A stretch of 64,000 nucleotides of DNA from the NCBI GenBank assembly GCA_034638255.1, contig JAWPGT010000002.1, positions 2,033,501 through 2,097,500 of the forward strand. Reading direction: 5' to 3'. Under the pieces are notes generated by a model that searched no databases, was not told the DNA's origin, and worked only from the letters and a program-made list of their open reading frames with translations. Origin of the DNA: Coprinus comatus. Its lineage: Eukaryota; Basidiomycota; Agaricomycetes; Agaricales; Agaricaceae. The translations under genes were made by a program, and so were the position numbers. Position 1 is the stretch's first letter. The number at the start of each line of letters is the position of its first letter. Positions 1 through 17,475 of this stretch are shown here, one piece after another.

Positions 1-1
1 A

Positions 2-328
2 AATTGGTTTAGAGGTGATGATGAAGGTGTTGAAGATGTTGATAATCCTGAAAATAGGAATCCAAGTGTGGATGAAAGTGATGCTGCTTGTAGAGGAATG
101 GAAATTAGTAAGGTACCGTTTGAAGAGTTGGTTAGGGTGTTTCCTAATACTGCTCAGGTGTGTATTTTTTTGTTGTGGGAGATTTTTGGTTTTTGAAAGA
201 GGAGCTGATGTCTTTTTTTCCCTCTTTCTGTTTTTAAGTCGTGCGAAGCTACGATTTTGACGGAGATTGATGATTTGAAGAAAAAATTGGATTTAGTTTT
301 GGAGAAATTGGAACGTTTACATTCGTGA
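2..328 (+). CDS. 3' end of an unidentified gene (partial)
   Basis: This is the last part of a gene that enters from the left edge. One exon is open from base 2 to 157, a GT-AG intron follows at 158-238, and the final exon runs from 239 to the TGA at 326-328. The joined frame is acidic and hydrophilic, and it ends in a short leucine/lysine heptad segment (IDDLKKKLDLVLEKLERL) that should form a coiled coil. I do not recognise the family. The intron boundaries keep phase 0 on both sides, which supports a real spliced gene. It converges on the minus-strand pseudogene next to it, so the two tails lie close together. Confidence 0.5.
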
Positions 329-349
329 AATATTTGTGGGGGTCGTGTG

Positions 350-3300
350 ACGTGTTTGATTCCAACTCGTGGTGTACCCTGAAGATCGAGGATATTAGCA
401 TCAGCGGTTGACTTAGGACCTCTTGTGGTAACGACGACTTTATGTTTGATAGCCAACTGTCGGACTGTCACTTCTACTTTCTGATTTGTTTTTTTCTCTC
501 TATGGACTTTGAACAATTGGTATTACTGAACAGTATTTTGTTATTTTGCAACGACTACAATTAAGCAACTTTGGTTTTCCAACCTCTTGACAAACACGAC
601 AAAATTCTGGATTCGAATCAATATTTCGAATCCCATCGTGACCTCTAAACCTTTCTTCAAAAGCATTCCTGTTCTCAACCACATTTTCCAAATAACTAAC
701 AGGAAACACAATACTGATGGCCAAGCGGGTAGCACCAGGTACCAAAGGTTTCCATTTTGGATTGTTATCCACAAACGAACCCAGATTTTTACCTTTACCA
801 CAAGAACATAAAGGACTCTCCAAAGGTAATAGATGTGAAGGAGAATTCAGATATTCACAAGTAGATTGATCATGTTCCCAAAATGTTCGACATCTTTCAG
901 CGAATATTGGTAAAGCATATCTCCACCAACGAGTTTTTCCTGGATTACAATGAGCTACTGTTTCGTTTTCTTCAAGAAATATGTATCTTCATCATTGTGG
1001 GTGTTGGTGTAATGACAACGACATCTGCAATCAATGTACCAGAGGATAAATCCAATCTGATACAATTGGTAAACATGAATGCGAATATACCTAGAGTTCT
1101 TGGATCTTCCAAGAGAATTACTCGTTCTCTAGAATCTTTACTGAACTGGAAGAACATATTTCGTATGGTGTTTTTGAAACCGAGAGATGGAACTTGTGGC
1201 CATGTCCTCTTTTTCATTTGCATGGTATCGAGCCTACCAGTTGCAGAGTGTAAATGAGAAGAGACCCAGGAAAAACTTCCAAGCTCCGATACGATGAAGA
1301 AGAGGCATTTAGGCTCGCCAAGATCAATGGGAATGGTTGTAAATCCATTTGCGTATATGGTGAATTGCGACACTGTACCTCAACCTATTCATTGCAATCA
1401 GTTTGATAATTATTGAGTTCGCAAACAACCTTACCTCTACATAAAATAATTGCTTCTCAATCTGTATTTTCGCATGACTGTTATCCACAGGAACAGGGAA
1501 ATATAGTGGGTAAAGTTGTTGGCTAGTACCAAGACCAACTTCGATACAGAATGGTGTAAGCTGTCTGGTCCAGACAGGTTTATCGTTCGTTAAATGCTCC
1601 TTAGCAGCATCTTCAGTGACATATATACGGTTGGAGAGATATCCCACACCATCCTATAAAGAAAGTTCCGACACAGGAGTATCAGTATCGGATTCCAAGA
1701 CCTCCGGTCCAACAATATTGATCATAGCACTTTCTTTCAACTCTCCTTCGTTATCCGGGCGTGCTTTGAAGATAAATACATGATCATGATCGGTTATGCA
1801 TTTAGAGAATACACGTAGATCAGGCCCTATGTATTGTGAAAGCGCATATGTGATGAACGGTGTTTTCTTGAGAACGAGAGCGACCATAAGGTTTGGATGT
1901 TGTAGGAGACGAGTAATGTTGATTTTCCGTTTTGGATGCTATGAGGATCCTCGCGTATGGTACTTCGCCCATCTTCCAATACAACTAGATCTCCAAATAC
2001 AGGGCGGAATGAAGAGTGTATGTTCTGAATTCCATTCGAAAATGTTTCGCATTCCATCACTGTATGTCCACCGTTATCCATAACTTCAAGAGCAGTGGGA
2101 GGTACTTTGAGTACCACGCATACGACAAGGGGTACAGAGCCCCATCCATGAAATGGTTCAGGGTCTTTTGTCGACGAGGGAAGTAGATTTTCGGGTGAAA
2201 AACATGGAACGGTGTACAGTCCATGTTTATTCAACGAACAAGTTTTGAAAGTGATGTGTTCCGTCCAGCGGACTACTTCCACTAATCACAAGTTCCACGA
2301 GACGTTGACAAGCTTCCGACCAATCTGTTTCCAGCCTTTTATTGGATTTCACAGTAGCAATGAACCGCACAAAAGATTTTCTATGATACTGAGTCACGCC
2401 TTCGGTCATCAATAAGGCTGGAGGCTTGCTTCTGTCGCGAAGAATCTTATCAGAATTTTCGTCACGAAATATTTCCAGATAAAGGCTAAATAGCCTTTTG
2501 GAAAGCTCTCCGGGATCCATCTTTATACGGTGGGGTGAGGGGTGGCATTTACCGAGTCCCTACGCTGTACAAGGTCACACAGTTTCCAAGACAGGCGTTC
2601 ATAACTTCGAGAATCCATGTATGGATCGACATCCTTCATGTTATTCCTAGAGTAAGGTCAAATGAGGCGTGACGATGAGAATATTAAGAAGCCCAATGTG
2701 ATCCGAGAGATTAGAAGTATCAATGACGTTGAAAAACTTGGATGTAGAATGGTCATGAAAATGCAGTTTGCCCCCTCCCCAAGACGCCTTATAAACAGTT
2801 GTCTCGAGGATACCACTTTGGTATGACTTTAGACCTTGACAGAAACTGAGTGCATCAGCGATTACAAAGCGTACGATGGGAGATTATTTTATGGGTTCGG
2901 ATGTGATTTGAAAATTTTGGTGGGTCGTTACGCACTAGTCCGAAAACTGCGCGCGACATGCTACCCACATCTCACGTTCGGATTTTACGGGAATGGAAAA
3001 TGGCAATTTCTTTTGGACAACCTTGACAAACGCCAGTGCTAGGTGAAGCGAGGAACAAAGAGCTGTGTCATAATGAACATTGAATCGGCGACCGACCAAC
3101 GAAAATAGGAAGGTTGGATTGATGAGGGGTCGACTCTTGTCATTGGAGCCGGTGATTCCGTGCTTCCAATAAGCAGTGTAGGTATCAATAGTCGATCGAT
3201 GCGGATGTTTACGCGTAGCTGGGGTACTGGCATGAGTTATTGTGATCTCTGATGAATCAGCAATGCACTCTTTCATTGCGGTTTGGAAGGACTGTTTGAG

Positions 3301-3910
3301 TTCCCGCTGTTGGCTTTTCGAGAGTTCAAGGGTCGCTCGATAGAGTTGCCAGTGACGTCGTGTTTCTGAGAGAGTATCTTCTGTGACAAATGCAATTATG
3401 GCACCATAACGCGAACTGCTCCAGGAATCGATGTCGACGGCAAATTCCAATAACTTGTCACATTGCTCGCGTAAGACAGTTGCAGAGGGTCGATCGAGGA
3501 AGAGGTCATAAAATATGTTCCAATACATTGGTAACTTGTCTGCGTCGATTGCATCGACAACAAGTGTGAGTAGGATAATGTTGCGAGCTGAAACGATAAA
3601 TTAATGCAAGCCCGATTAATAGAATCCATATATGCGTACCTATGACTGCAGGTTCTATATCACAACATGTTATATCGATTTTCCTGGCCGCTGAGGAATT
3701 CTATGAGAAGCTCAATATAAAAAGAAGAAAAAACGCATAAGGTCCATGGTCAGTTGCAATAGTATAAAGAATATTCCTTGGGTCGCCACAGCCGAGGAGA
3801 AGGATCGTAGCATCCTCGTCAGGGGGTAAATGATCAATCAAACAAACGGGGGGAGTATTCCCAATGGGATAGAAGAAAAGTTGCTTTGCCCAGAAGGTGG
3901 GATGAGACAT
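350..3910 (-). pseudogene. DUF4470-MYND zinc-finger protein, multiply disrupted
   Basis: The coding remnant begins at the ATG at 3910 (MSHPTFWAKQ) and carries the fungal DUF4470 N-terminal signature (ILLLGCGDPRNILYTI, then ITCCDIEPAVIARNI). It ends with the first half of a MYND finger (CRVCQ...CSRCKITKYCS, about 543-612). The gene is broken. In-frame stops lie at 2935-2937 (TAG, where the family expects Trp in the F-x-x-W-C context), 2884-2886 (TAA) and 1654-1656 (TAG). Family-like sequence continues in the same frame past each stop. Reading-frame slips are needed near 2225-2240, 1885 and 970. The second half of the MYND finger after about 540 is scrambled over frames. Known members of this architecture are fungal proteins of unknown function. 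The 5' part is better preserved than the 3' part. The lower boundary is uncertain. Confidence 0.8.
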
Positions 3911-4319
3911 GACGGAGCAAAGGAAGCAGCCAGCCAACGTTCTTTAGATTGCCGTGTATTCCACGAAGAAACCATTGGTACACATTTTGTTATGTAGGTC
4001 ACCCGCCTCCATCCTGTACATCTTCTGCGGGTTCAACGTTCCAACTTCAGCCTGTATAAGTACGATTAATCCTGCTTACCCCGGTAAGATAAATGACACA
4101 ATCAATTATGTTTGACCACGATTAAGTGCGATGGATGAGATAGAAGCTGATAGAGCCGGTGCAAGGCCCGACATCGTGACCTTGTCTGCTGTGGACCACG
4201 AATAGGTACGATGATCCTTCCGAGCTTGGCTCCATTTGAGGCACCGAAGTCAATAAAACCATTTCAAATAGAATGGAGCAATTCCCACCTCTTCCATAAC
4301 CATCCACAATCTCACCATC
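3911..4319. promoter_or_regulatory. Divergent intergenic region
   Basis: These 409 bases separate two divergent starts: the DUF4470-MYND pseudogene at 3910 (-) and the P5C dehydrogenase ATG at 4320 (+). They presumably hold both promoters. I see no convincing TATA box or ORF. Confidence 0.4.
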
Positions 4320-6497
<2,178 letters not shown>

Positions 6498-6785
6498 AGT
6501 GATATTGAAACCAAAGACTGTAAAGACTGTAAATTGTAATTTTAGGCTGTTAATGAATCGGATGTACGGCGCGGTCGGTTAGTGCTGTGGTAATTAGAAG
6601 CAATGCCCGAGCATTATGCTACGATGATAATGGCAATTGTAGTGGGTGGTGTAATATGATAAAAGAAATGAAAGAAAAAGAATAATTAGAGACAGGGTGC
6701 GCGTGGGACACGCGGTGTGGCGATACCAAATGAGGGGCTCATTTATTCGAGTCACCCTTACCTTCTTCCTTTACCATCATCCACT

Positions 6786-9529
<2,744 letters not shown>

Positions 9530-9578
9530 AGTTGGTTCATATTCATTTCCTGGAATGTTCTGTTCTCTCTCGCGTTGT

Positions 9579-9605
9579 CTTTTCTTTCTTTCTTTCTTTC
9601 TTTCT
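9579..9605. repeat. (CTTT)n microsatellite in the cullin-1 3' flank
   Basis: A short run of repeated TTTC/CTTT units lies about 50 bp after the cullin-1 stop, probably in the 3' untranslated region. It has no coding role. Confidence 0.8.
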
Positions 9606-10011
9606 CGACACACTCCTTTATGGGCGCATATTATAGGTTTATATTCACGCCTTCAACGAGTCTATCTCCCCTCCAGTTCATGCTTGCATTCCATCTACAT
9701 GAGTTTAGCATTTTTCTTTTCTGCACTACATATATACCATTACGCACGTAATCGTCGACTAATTCATGTAATCATGTAACATATACGCAACTAGAACGAC
9801 GAGCGTGAACTCTACATCTTGCTGCCGAGTAAGCCAAAGGGATCGTGACTGATTTCTCCATGTGATGATGCTAATCAGTGTGAATTTGACTGTATGTAAT
9901 GCACGATGTCATCATCCATGCGTCCCTTTAATCGATTCTCCTTCCATCTGGGCGCTCTTCAAGCTTCAAGTCATCAATAACCTCTTGTTGTCTCTTATTT
10001 TACCCGTGGTC

Positions 10012-11922
10012 ATGCCTGCACCTGGTCCTATATTCACAGTGTTTCCTGCTCTACGTATACCTCAATGCACAGATATGGATAAAACTTGGGATGTCATATT
10101 AGCTTTTGTTAATCATGTGCTTAAAAGACCTTTTGAAAGATTTTCGGCGGAGGATATGATGAAGTTTTATACGGTTGTGTATAATTATTGTAATTCGACT
10201 GTGTTGCAGAATGTTGAGAAGCATGGGAGATGTACGTATGTTCTCTTTTTTCTGTCTCTATTTGTTCAAAAAGCCTGATGTTTATTTGATGCTTTTTTTT
10301 GGTTATTGGTTTGGTTTGGTTTCAGCTGGGGCTTCGTTGGCTGGATTTCAATTGTTCAATAACCTTAGGAAAACATTTGAAGATCATGTTCGGATAGTTA
10401 TGACGGTACGTGTAGCGTTGTTCCCTCCTCCCATTTTTTAAGCTTTATTTTTTGTCTTTAACCTTGGCCTTCGTTGTCCTTACCTCATGTTCTTACGTTA
10501 TTCTTTTCTTTTCTTTTCTTTCCTTATCAATTATCAATACAGCATACGGATGGCCTTCGAGATGATGAGCTATTACATTGTTATATGCATGAATGGCATC
10601 GATATAATACAAGTATTCAACGACTTCGACGTCCTTTTGATCGTTTGGAGAAAGCTTGGATTCAACCTGAACGAGAACAAGATCGTATGCAGGAGATTTA
10701 TTCTATTGATAAAGTATGTTTTATTTTCTTTAAATATTCAACATTTAACTCAAATTCCTACCCTACCTTATACTCCTACCACTACCACTACTATCACCCT
10801 TTCTTCTTCTCTACTCCTGGACACGAACCCGAACAAAACCAGCTTCTTCTCTCTATATGGGGTAAAATATTCGTTGAACACATTCAAGAAGATGATTCAA
10901 GATTAACCAAAGCTTTAATACGTTTAACAATCCAAGATCGTGCCAAAAAAATCGTCAACATCGAAATTCTACGAAACATTTTAAAAACCTTAGTTTCCGT
11001 AGGTCTAACAGCTTATGATCCAAATCTCGAATGGCTTGAAATCTATGAATTCGTATTCGAAAATCCATTCATCGAAACTACATTACAACACTACGATTCC
11101 AAGTCAAATTTATACTTATCCGAAAGTAACATTTACGATTATTTAAGAGAAGCTGAAATATGGTGTAGAGAAGAAGAAAATCGAATGAATCGTTATGATG
11201 TTCATCCTAAAACAAGAACGTTATTGATGTTGAAATGTAGGAAGGTTTTGTTTTATAGAGTTGGAGATTTGATTAGGGAAACTTATTTGGGATTACCGGA
11301 ACCTGATGGATGTACTTGGGAAGAAGAACAAAGAGCTAAAAGAAGGTGGTGGGATAGGAGGTATTTGCCGAAAACTAAGGAATGTAATATGAGTGATGGG
11401 GAGAAGTTTAGGTTTTTGTATGCGTTACTTTCGAGAATTCCTGGTTGTGAGAAGTTTATGCTTCCTGAAGATGAAGTGGGTCCAGAGGAGCCGGATTTCG
11501 ATTTTATACCTGAACCTGAACCTGAACCTGAACCTGAACCCGAGCATGAAGAGGAAGTAGTGGAAGAAAATGAAGGTGAAGACTCAGAGGGAAGTGGAAG
11601 TGGAACCGAGCGAGGAGTGGAGGTGAGAAATGAAGAGGAGGAAGGGAACGAAGTACAGGTAAACAGACAAGAGGAAGAGGTTAAATCAAAAGGAGGTAGA
11701 GAGGGTGAAGAATCCCTGTGCAAAGAAGAAATTCCCCAGGTTGATGGGACCGAAGTGAAAAAACAAGACAAGAGGGAAGTTGATCAGGAAGTCAAAGAGG
11801 AAGAAAGCATCGAACCGAGGAACGGTAAACAGAATACTAGAAACGATGCAAAGTCAACGGAAAATATCAATGATGGAGAACAAACGCAAGAGAATGGGAG
11901 GCACAAGAAAGCACTTTGCTGA
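10012..11922 (+). CDS. Truncated cullin-like protein with acidic tail
   Basis: Exons 10012-10231, 10326-10405, 10543-10713 and 10843-11922 join without stops to 516 residues. Exon lengths 220, 80 and 171 nt against 220, 80 and 168 nt in the neighbouring cullin-1, with the same phases, show that the first three introns are shared, so this is a tandem duplicate. The N-terminal cullin repeats are recognisable (DMDKTWDVILAFVNHVL; HIQEDDSRLTKALIRLTIQ; FLYALLSRIPG). Similarity stops inside exon 4 at about residue 365. The rest is replaced by a low-complexity acidic tail: an E-P repeat, then Glu/Lys/Gln-rich sequence. The cullin homology domain, Rbx1 site and neddylation lysine are all missing. By analogy it might still bind Skp1-type adaptors, but it cannot form a normal ligase; its function is unknown. 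The open 1.5-kb frame suggests it is expressed. Confidence 0.85.
11509..11545 (+). repeat. Glu-Pro coding hexanucleotide repeat (CCTGAA)n
   Basis: About six units of CCTGAA encode an E-P run at the junction where the cullin-like protein loses cullin similarity and its acidic tail begins. Confidence 0.85.
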
Positions 11923-12044
11923 AGATTTTCCCTGGTTTCTTAACTTTATAACACGTTTTCAGAGACTGGAAACCTAGCCTTAAGTTTTTTTTTACATATT
12001 TATATCATTAGCATTATGCCATCCCAAGAACAAGTCTAGATATA

Positions 12045-13436
12045 TCATATTGACAAGCCGGTCTCGATTTCGCCAAGCAACATGGTTCCATCCTTGCTGC
12101 CGGTAAGGACTAATCATACACAGTCAGATTGGAAGAGAGATATAACTGTAACAAGCAAACTTACTGATTGGCTCTTTGGGATGAAAATCGACAGCAGTAA
12201 CTGTGCCCTTGTGCCCGGGCAGCTAAGTGTAGATAGCTTAGATTGCAGATAGGTAATAAAGAATCGTCAAAGTACACACCTTGTAGAGAATTTTACTGTT
12301 CTCCACTTCCCAGATACACACCATTCTGTCAGCACCTCCAACAGCAACGCGTCGCCCTCCGTCGTCTTTACTCCAAGCGCCGCGTAAGAGTGTATTTTCG
12401 AAACCAGCAGGCGCGCCTTGTAGTACGCGATGCACGCGATTTGGGGAAGGTGAGAAAGGCCGTACGTCATGAATGATGGTTTGGGAAGAGAGTGAAGGGG
12501 AAAGAAGGTAGCCGCCGTTTGGCGAGAGGGAGAGGGATGTTGGGGTATCTGTATGTCCTGCTAGAGAATACACTTGTTCTTGCTTGCGTATATCATATAC
12601 CTAACGAAAAGGATCTGGTGAGTAAGCTCGGCTCGAAAGACAAGAAAAAAAAAGCGAACGTGAATTTCGTTGTCAATAGCGCCGATATAAACATTTGCAC
12701 CATCTGCACTCCAACATACTGCTGTGACCGGACAGCCAATTTCAAAAGTTGCCACGGGATTTTTATTCATTTCATCACCTCCTTCCCAAACCTTCACCGT
12801 ACCGTCATCAGAACCTGTTGCGACAAGTTCAATTCCTGCACCTCCTGCCATCGTTCTATCAACACTATTGATGATTTCCCTATGAGCGCGGATTTTTCGG
12901 AGACGTTCACCAGTAGTTACGTCGGTGACTGCGAGTGTGTGATCTGCAGAGACAGTATAGAGGGCTTGGGTACACAAAGACCACTGTAGGTCAATAATGG
13001 GTGCTTTGGCTTGGCTCGAGAGCAGTCCATAATTGGTATTTGGTGCGTACGTACGCCAGAGGGCTGTATTGTTCAATATAGTGGTTAGACTGAGGTATAA
13101 AAGTAGGTTCTTGAGATACACACAGATACTACGATCAGCTGAACATGCAGCAATGTTTTGTCCAGAAGGGTCAAATCGACAGCTCAAAATTTCAGCCTAA
13201 AAGTATGTCAGTATATCCTTGTAGCATCTGTGTTTTCAACGTACAGAGTGTGCACCAGCAAGGCTGATGATGGGTGCATCGAGATTACTTGTCCGCTGGA
13301 CTGTACGAATGAGGCCTTTGCTTCGTTCATCTCCGGCAGATGAAATTGCTATCTGGTTGGATGGAGGAGGGGTAGCCCTTGCCCTCTTAATAAGACTTCC
13401 TCCTGTCGTTGGTGGCGAAGCGCTGCGTTTTGACAT
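12045..13436 (-). CDS. U5 snRNP 40-kDa WD40 protein (SNRNP40/Prp8-binding)
   Basis: This WD40 propeller belongs to the U5 small nuclear ribonucleoprotein and contacts Prp8 in the spliceosome. It starts at the ATG at 13436 (MSKRSASPPTTGG, a basic N-terminal tail) and ends at the TGA at 12045-12047, in about six exons. Several WD repeats are visible: LSCRFDPSGQNIAACSADRSI, IDLQWSLCTQALYTVSADHT, LVATGSDDGTVKVWEGGDE, LSLSPNGGYLLSPSLSSQT, RRVAVGGADRMVCIWEVE, and a last one ending LPGHKGTVTAVDFHPKEPI then TGSKDGTMLLGEIE. The last repeat, with LGEI at the C-terminus, is typical of SNRNP40/Spf38. It is convergent with the cullin-like gene, only about 120 bp away. No lesions are seen. Confidence 0.9.
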
Positions 13437-14092
13437 TGCGTGGTTGGTCGTTTCTTAAGTTAACACCACAGATTCTCTTGGCCATATGTCGTCACGTGAA
13501 CCTGTTCACAGCAAACAATGGACACTAGGTACGTTGAACTCTGATCGAACTGCTTACAAAACTCTCAAGTCTATTGATCTCGGAGCCTGTAGCACCCCTC
13601 TTTTGTTCTCCGCAGTGGCCATGTGGTCGCATATGATGAGATGCGCACTCAGCACTGCATATGAATCACGCCTTCAAAACCACTACAATGTAACTTGCGA
13701 AGATTATTTTAAACATTCAATCGGATCTATGGAATTCTATAATATCTGAACACCCAAATGCCAATAATATAATCGAGTGCTAGCCTCTCCTCATGTTGCA
13801 CCTTGTGACAGTGATAAACGAGAGCTTCCGATCCGAGGTTGCCAATCATTCCGCTTCTTGACCCTTTTTGAGGAATAAATCCATCCTATCGGTTTATCTA
13901 TATCCATACCTCATCCGAAGCAATGCTTGCGGCCTCTCGCATGAATATCGGCTGGAAAAACTACCTGGAAATGTTCTCATGGTGACCAAAAATTGCCTCA
14001 GGCTTCAGTCCGTCTTTGTTCTCAGAAGAATGGTTAAAAGCCCCACAAGAATCGTAAAGTCTCTTTGGGTTCTCTTTTGACTTTACAACAAC
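13437..14092. other. Intergenic region between WD40 and AA9 genes
   Basis: About 650 bp carries the promoters of two divergent genes. An open frame of 87 codons at 13486-13749 (+) has no recognisable domain and no flanking splice signals that extend it; I do not call it a gene. Confidence 0.4.
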
Positions 14093-15188
14093 ATGAAGCT
14101 AGCCCTTTCCCTCCTCGCAGCCGCGGCGGTTGCCAATGCTCACTGTATGATATCCTGAAAAATGATGTCGATGTGATACCGGGTTACTGACGATGTCATT
14201 ACAGTTACCTTGCAATACCTTTGGATCAACGGTGTAAGCTAGGCTAATTGTCTAGCTAAGATATGGATGCTCACAACGAAGGATAGGCTGATCAAGGACA
14301 CAACAACTACATCCGTATTGCACCAAATAACAACCCCGTCACTGATGTCACTTCCAAGGACTTGACTTGCAACGTTAACGGTCTTTCTGGCAGCAGTGTC
14401 AATACCGCTACCGTCCCAGCCGGTGCTACCATCACGTTAGCTTTTTTCCATATTTTATCCGACTATTATGCCACATTTACTAATTATGACGTTTAGTTTG
14501 GAATGGCATCAACACGATCAACGTACAGGAGAAGATGCCATCTCTGGTGGGCACAAAGGTCCCGTTCTCGTCTACGTTGCAAAGGCTCCCTCCACCGCTG
14601 CTTCGTTCAATGGTCAAGGTGCGGTCTGGACCAAGGTTTACCAATCTGGTCTCTTGAACCCTAGCACTCAACAATGGGCTACCGATGTTGTCAACGCCAA
14701 TAACGGAAAGCATTCATTCACTCTCCCTGCCTCGCTCCCCGCTGGAGAATATCTCATCCGTACTGAAATCGTAAGCTTTTTTTTTTCAACTTTGATCCCA
14801 TGTTTCTTTAGCTTCTTTATACTGATCAATGATATCAAGATTGCCCTCCACACTGCATCTTCTTATCCCGGTGCTCAATTCTACATCGGTAATAATAACT
14901 ATTTCATATTAACAAAAAAGGAAATCTTAATCATATGTTTGATAGGTTGTGCTCAAATCAAACTCTCCAGTGGGGGTAGTGCCAACCCACCTAAGATTTC
15001 TATTCCTGGAACGTACAAGTCTTCAGACCCTGGTATTACTGTTAGTATACCTTTTTTTTTTTAAATAACTAGTTGTTCAAGGCTATTGATACTTATGCGT
15101 GTTCTTTTTTTTATTTTAAAAAAAGGTCAATATCTACAACAACCTTCAAAGTTACACTATCCCTGGAGGAGCCGTTTGGTCCGGTTAA
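14093..15188 (+). CDS. AA9 lytic polysaccharide monooxygenase (secreted, copper-dependent)
   Basis: Seven exons (14093-14144, 14205-14233, 14287-14435, 14497-14770, 14840-14888, 14946-15040, 15126-15188) give 236 residues. A signal peptide (MKLALSLLAAAAVANA) is followed at once by His, the N-terminal histidine of the copper brace. The second copper histidine is in ISGGHKGPVLVYVAKAP, and the axial-Tyr region reads GAQFYIGCAQIKLSSGG. The protein ends NLQSYTIPGGAVWSG, the usual AA9 C-terminus, with no CBM1 cellulose-binding module. AA9 enzymes oxidatively cleave cellulose and related glucans outside the cell. One intron splits the codon right after the copper His and another falls inside the FYIGCAQ motif. 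The frame is intact, so the gene looks functional. It sits alone, with no other carbohydrate enzymes nearby. Confidence 0.95.
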
Positions 15189-17475
15189 AGAACAGACATT
15201 CGTAAATAGCATTATTATGTTGAGTGTTTTGTTTGGTAATTGTAATCATAAATCGCCGTCGCTCGCTCTATACAAATTGTACCATTAAAATCGCAAACAA
15301 GTGTTATTGAATAACGAAATACGAGGGTACGATTTTTTATGGCGCTGACATTGTAATGAAAAAACCGCTCATATAGTATCGACCTGCCGGAGAACCAACT
15401 GGTGAATGATCTGCATGACAGTAAGTATACATCGTCTTTTTCTCATATTGACGGTCTTATTACTAATTAGCCCCTTTACAGCTTCTGGTCTTTATCCGAC
15501 GACGTGATATTCTCACTTAGCCACAACCATCCCTTCCAACAACTTTTCACTCTCATAAATAGTAATTCATAGTTAACGATGGGCAAGTGCTGCTGACATT
15601 CCAGAAATTGATCGTGAGACCTAGGGTGGTGACCACATCATTCGAATAAAGCTACTCGTATGATCTAAGACAAGAGAAGTGTAAATCCGTTATGTAACTA
15701 ATAGTATTACTCTACTATTTTATCTTGTGTTTGTTCTACCTAGGACTATTACTATTTGATTTCGACTCAGGAGTAACTTGTCCTATTTTCCCCTTATATT
15801 ACTATGCACAAGGTGTGGGAGTGGTTGATGACCGCAGGCATTACTCCGTGTGATCCCCATAAAAGTTTGAACAGTTGTAGAAAATTACTTTTATGGTACT
15901 TACAAGGGTCTCATGTGCTATAAATAGCCGAGACCACAGTGGTTTTGAATAAGATGTTATTTCAATAACCGTTCACGGCGGCGAATGAGTTATAATAATA
16001 GAGCTGTGGCGTTGTGCTTCACTAATAATAAATGATTAAATAATGATACATAAAATTCAGAAAAGAAGGTAAGTCTGAAAGTACCTGAAATTTTGATGCG
16101 ACAGAAATTCTATCGTATGACTACGGCGTACTTCGCTATAAGTCATGATGAAGGCGTTGTCTTATTTTTTCGTGTTATAAAACCGCCTGAGCAGACTATA
16201 CTAACTACGCACTCACGATCGTTATACCAATTAGCAAGTCCCTCCCAAAATCAATGTCTGAAGCAAACAAGACACAGATATCGTTTCAAACTATGTCGAT
16301 CACGGGGCGTATCCAAGATGATGATGAGTTATCCAAGCTAATTAAAGTACTCAATCTCATTCGGAGTCGAGCCCTCCACATTAAGCTCCACGTTCAAACA
16401 TTCAAACACCGAGATAAGATCATTGTATGCAGTACAGACAAATGTAAAAATAGTTTCAATAAGTGCTGATGATGACTCTGTTACATGCCAGATGTTCTGG
16501 AGCATGTTATAAATGTATCCTTGGTATATCAATAGATGTGAATATCATGCGAAGTTGCAAACCTGATGTTCACCTGGCAGTTGGCACCCAATGCACAGCC
16601 GGGTGTAAAAGAACTGTGGCGATGGCATCTATAGATTTGTAACTTGTTTTCCCCGTCACAAACGGCGCCGGGCGTATTGAGTGTAATAGGGTTTGATGTA
16701 GCATTTATAGTATTTCTTACAATGAGCTAAAGAAGTCGGTGGTGATTTTAGCGGGTATTTATACTGTTTCTTTGAGCCAGGCTGTGGGAGTTAGGATGGT
16801 ATTTATGGTATTTTCCGAATACTCGATATCTGTTCCCAGTGTATCTGTGAGAAAGTTCCCAGGCTCATAGTCCCAAAGAGGTGCGAGTCACCTACCATCC
16901 CACATGTTATTAATATCTATTTATGTTTCGACCCGGGCCTTTGGACAGAAACAGGCTAACCTCCCCAGCTTCAAACCTCACTCTCGTCTGACATATAGAG
17001 CCATGAAGGAAGAAGAAAAATATTTTTTCTCTTCTGAGAGCTTTGTGCTTTGGCGAGACCGGACTAAGTACTAGTAAGTAGAAGCGACTTGAACTCGAAT
17101 ATATATGTTTCTAATTATATATCTGAGAGATACAGATCTATTTGCAAGACAATACGGTATGAGACTTGTTGACGTGAGAATAGTAGTACTATATTCGTGA
17201 CAAGTATATATCCCCCATGCAATCATACCCTCAGCCTCGCACATTCCTCGCATGTCCTTCAAGTTGACATTTACTTCAACCCAGGTTATAGTCTTGCAGA
17301 ACAGGCACTCTGTACATACACTAACACTGCGCATAGGCTTATCTGCTCCCTCATGGGTGTCAAAGGTCTATTACTATGACATCGCTGTTGAAAATGCACA
17401 CGATGCAAGTACGGTGTAACTATAGGCTGAATTGGGAGTGAATAGAGCTAATGATTCTTTATTCTTTAGCCGACT
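15189..17475. other. Gene-poor AT-rich stretch
   Basis: About 2.3 kb has no supported gene. A 10-bp inverted repeat (CCATAAAAGT...ACTTTTATGG, 15857-15896) and a TATA-like CTATAAATAG near 15918-15928 are visible, but no convincing ORF follows. Short frames here have no domain and no consistent splice pattern. Confidence 0.5.

Noticed and set aside
154..516. 120-codon minus-strand frame at the left edge as the intact MYND C-terminus
   Set aside because: It lacks the second-half MYND cysteines and overlaps the last exon of the plus-strand gene; it is better read as the decayed tail of the pseudogene.
11283..11771. 162-codon minus-strand frame (Ser-rich)
   Set aside because: It is the antisense shadow of the Glu-rich tail of the cullin-like gene.
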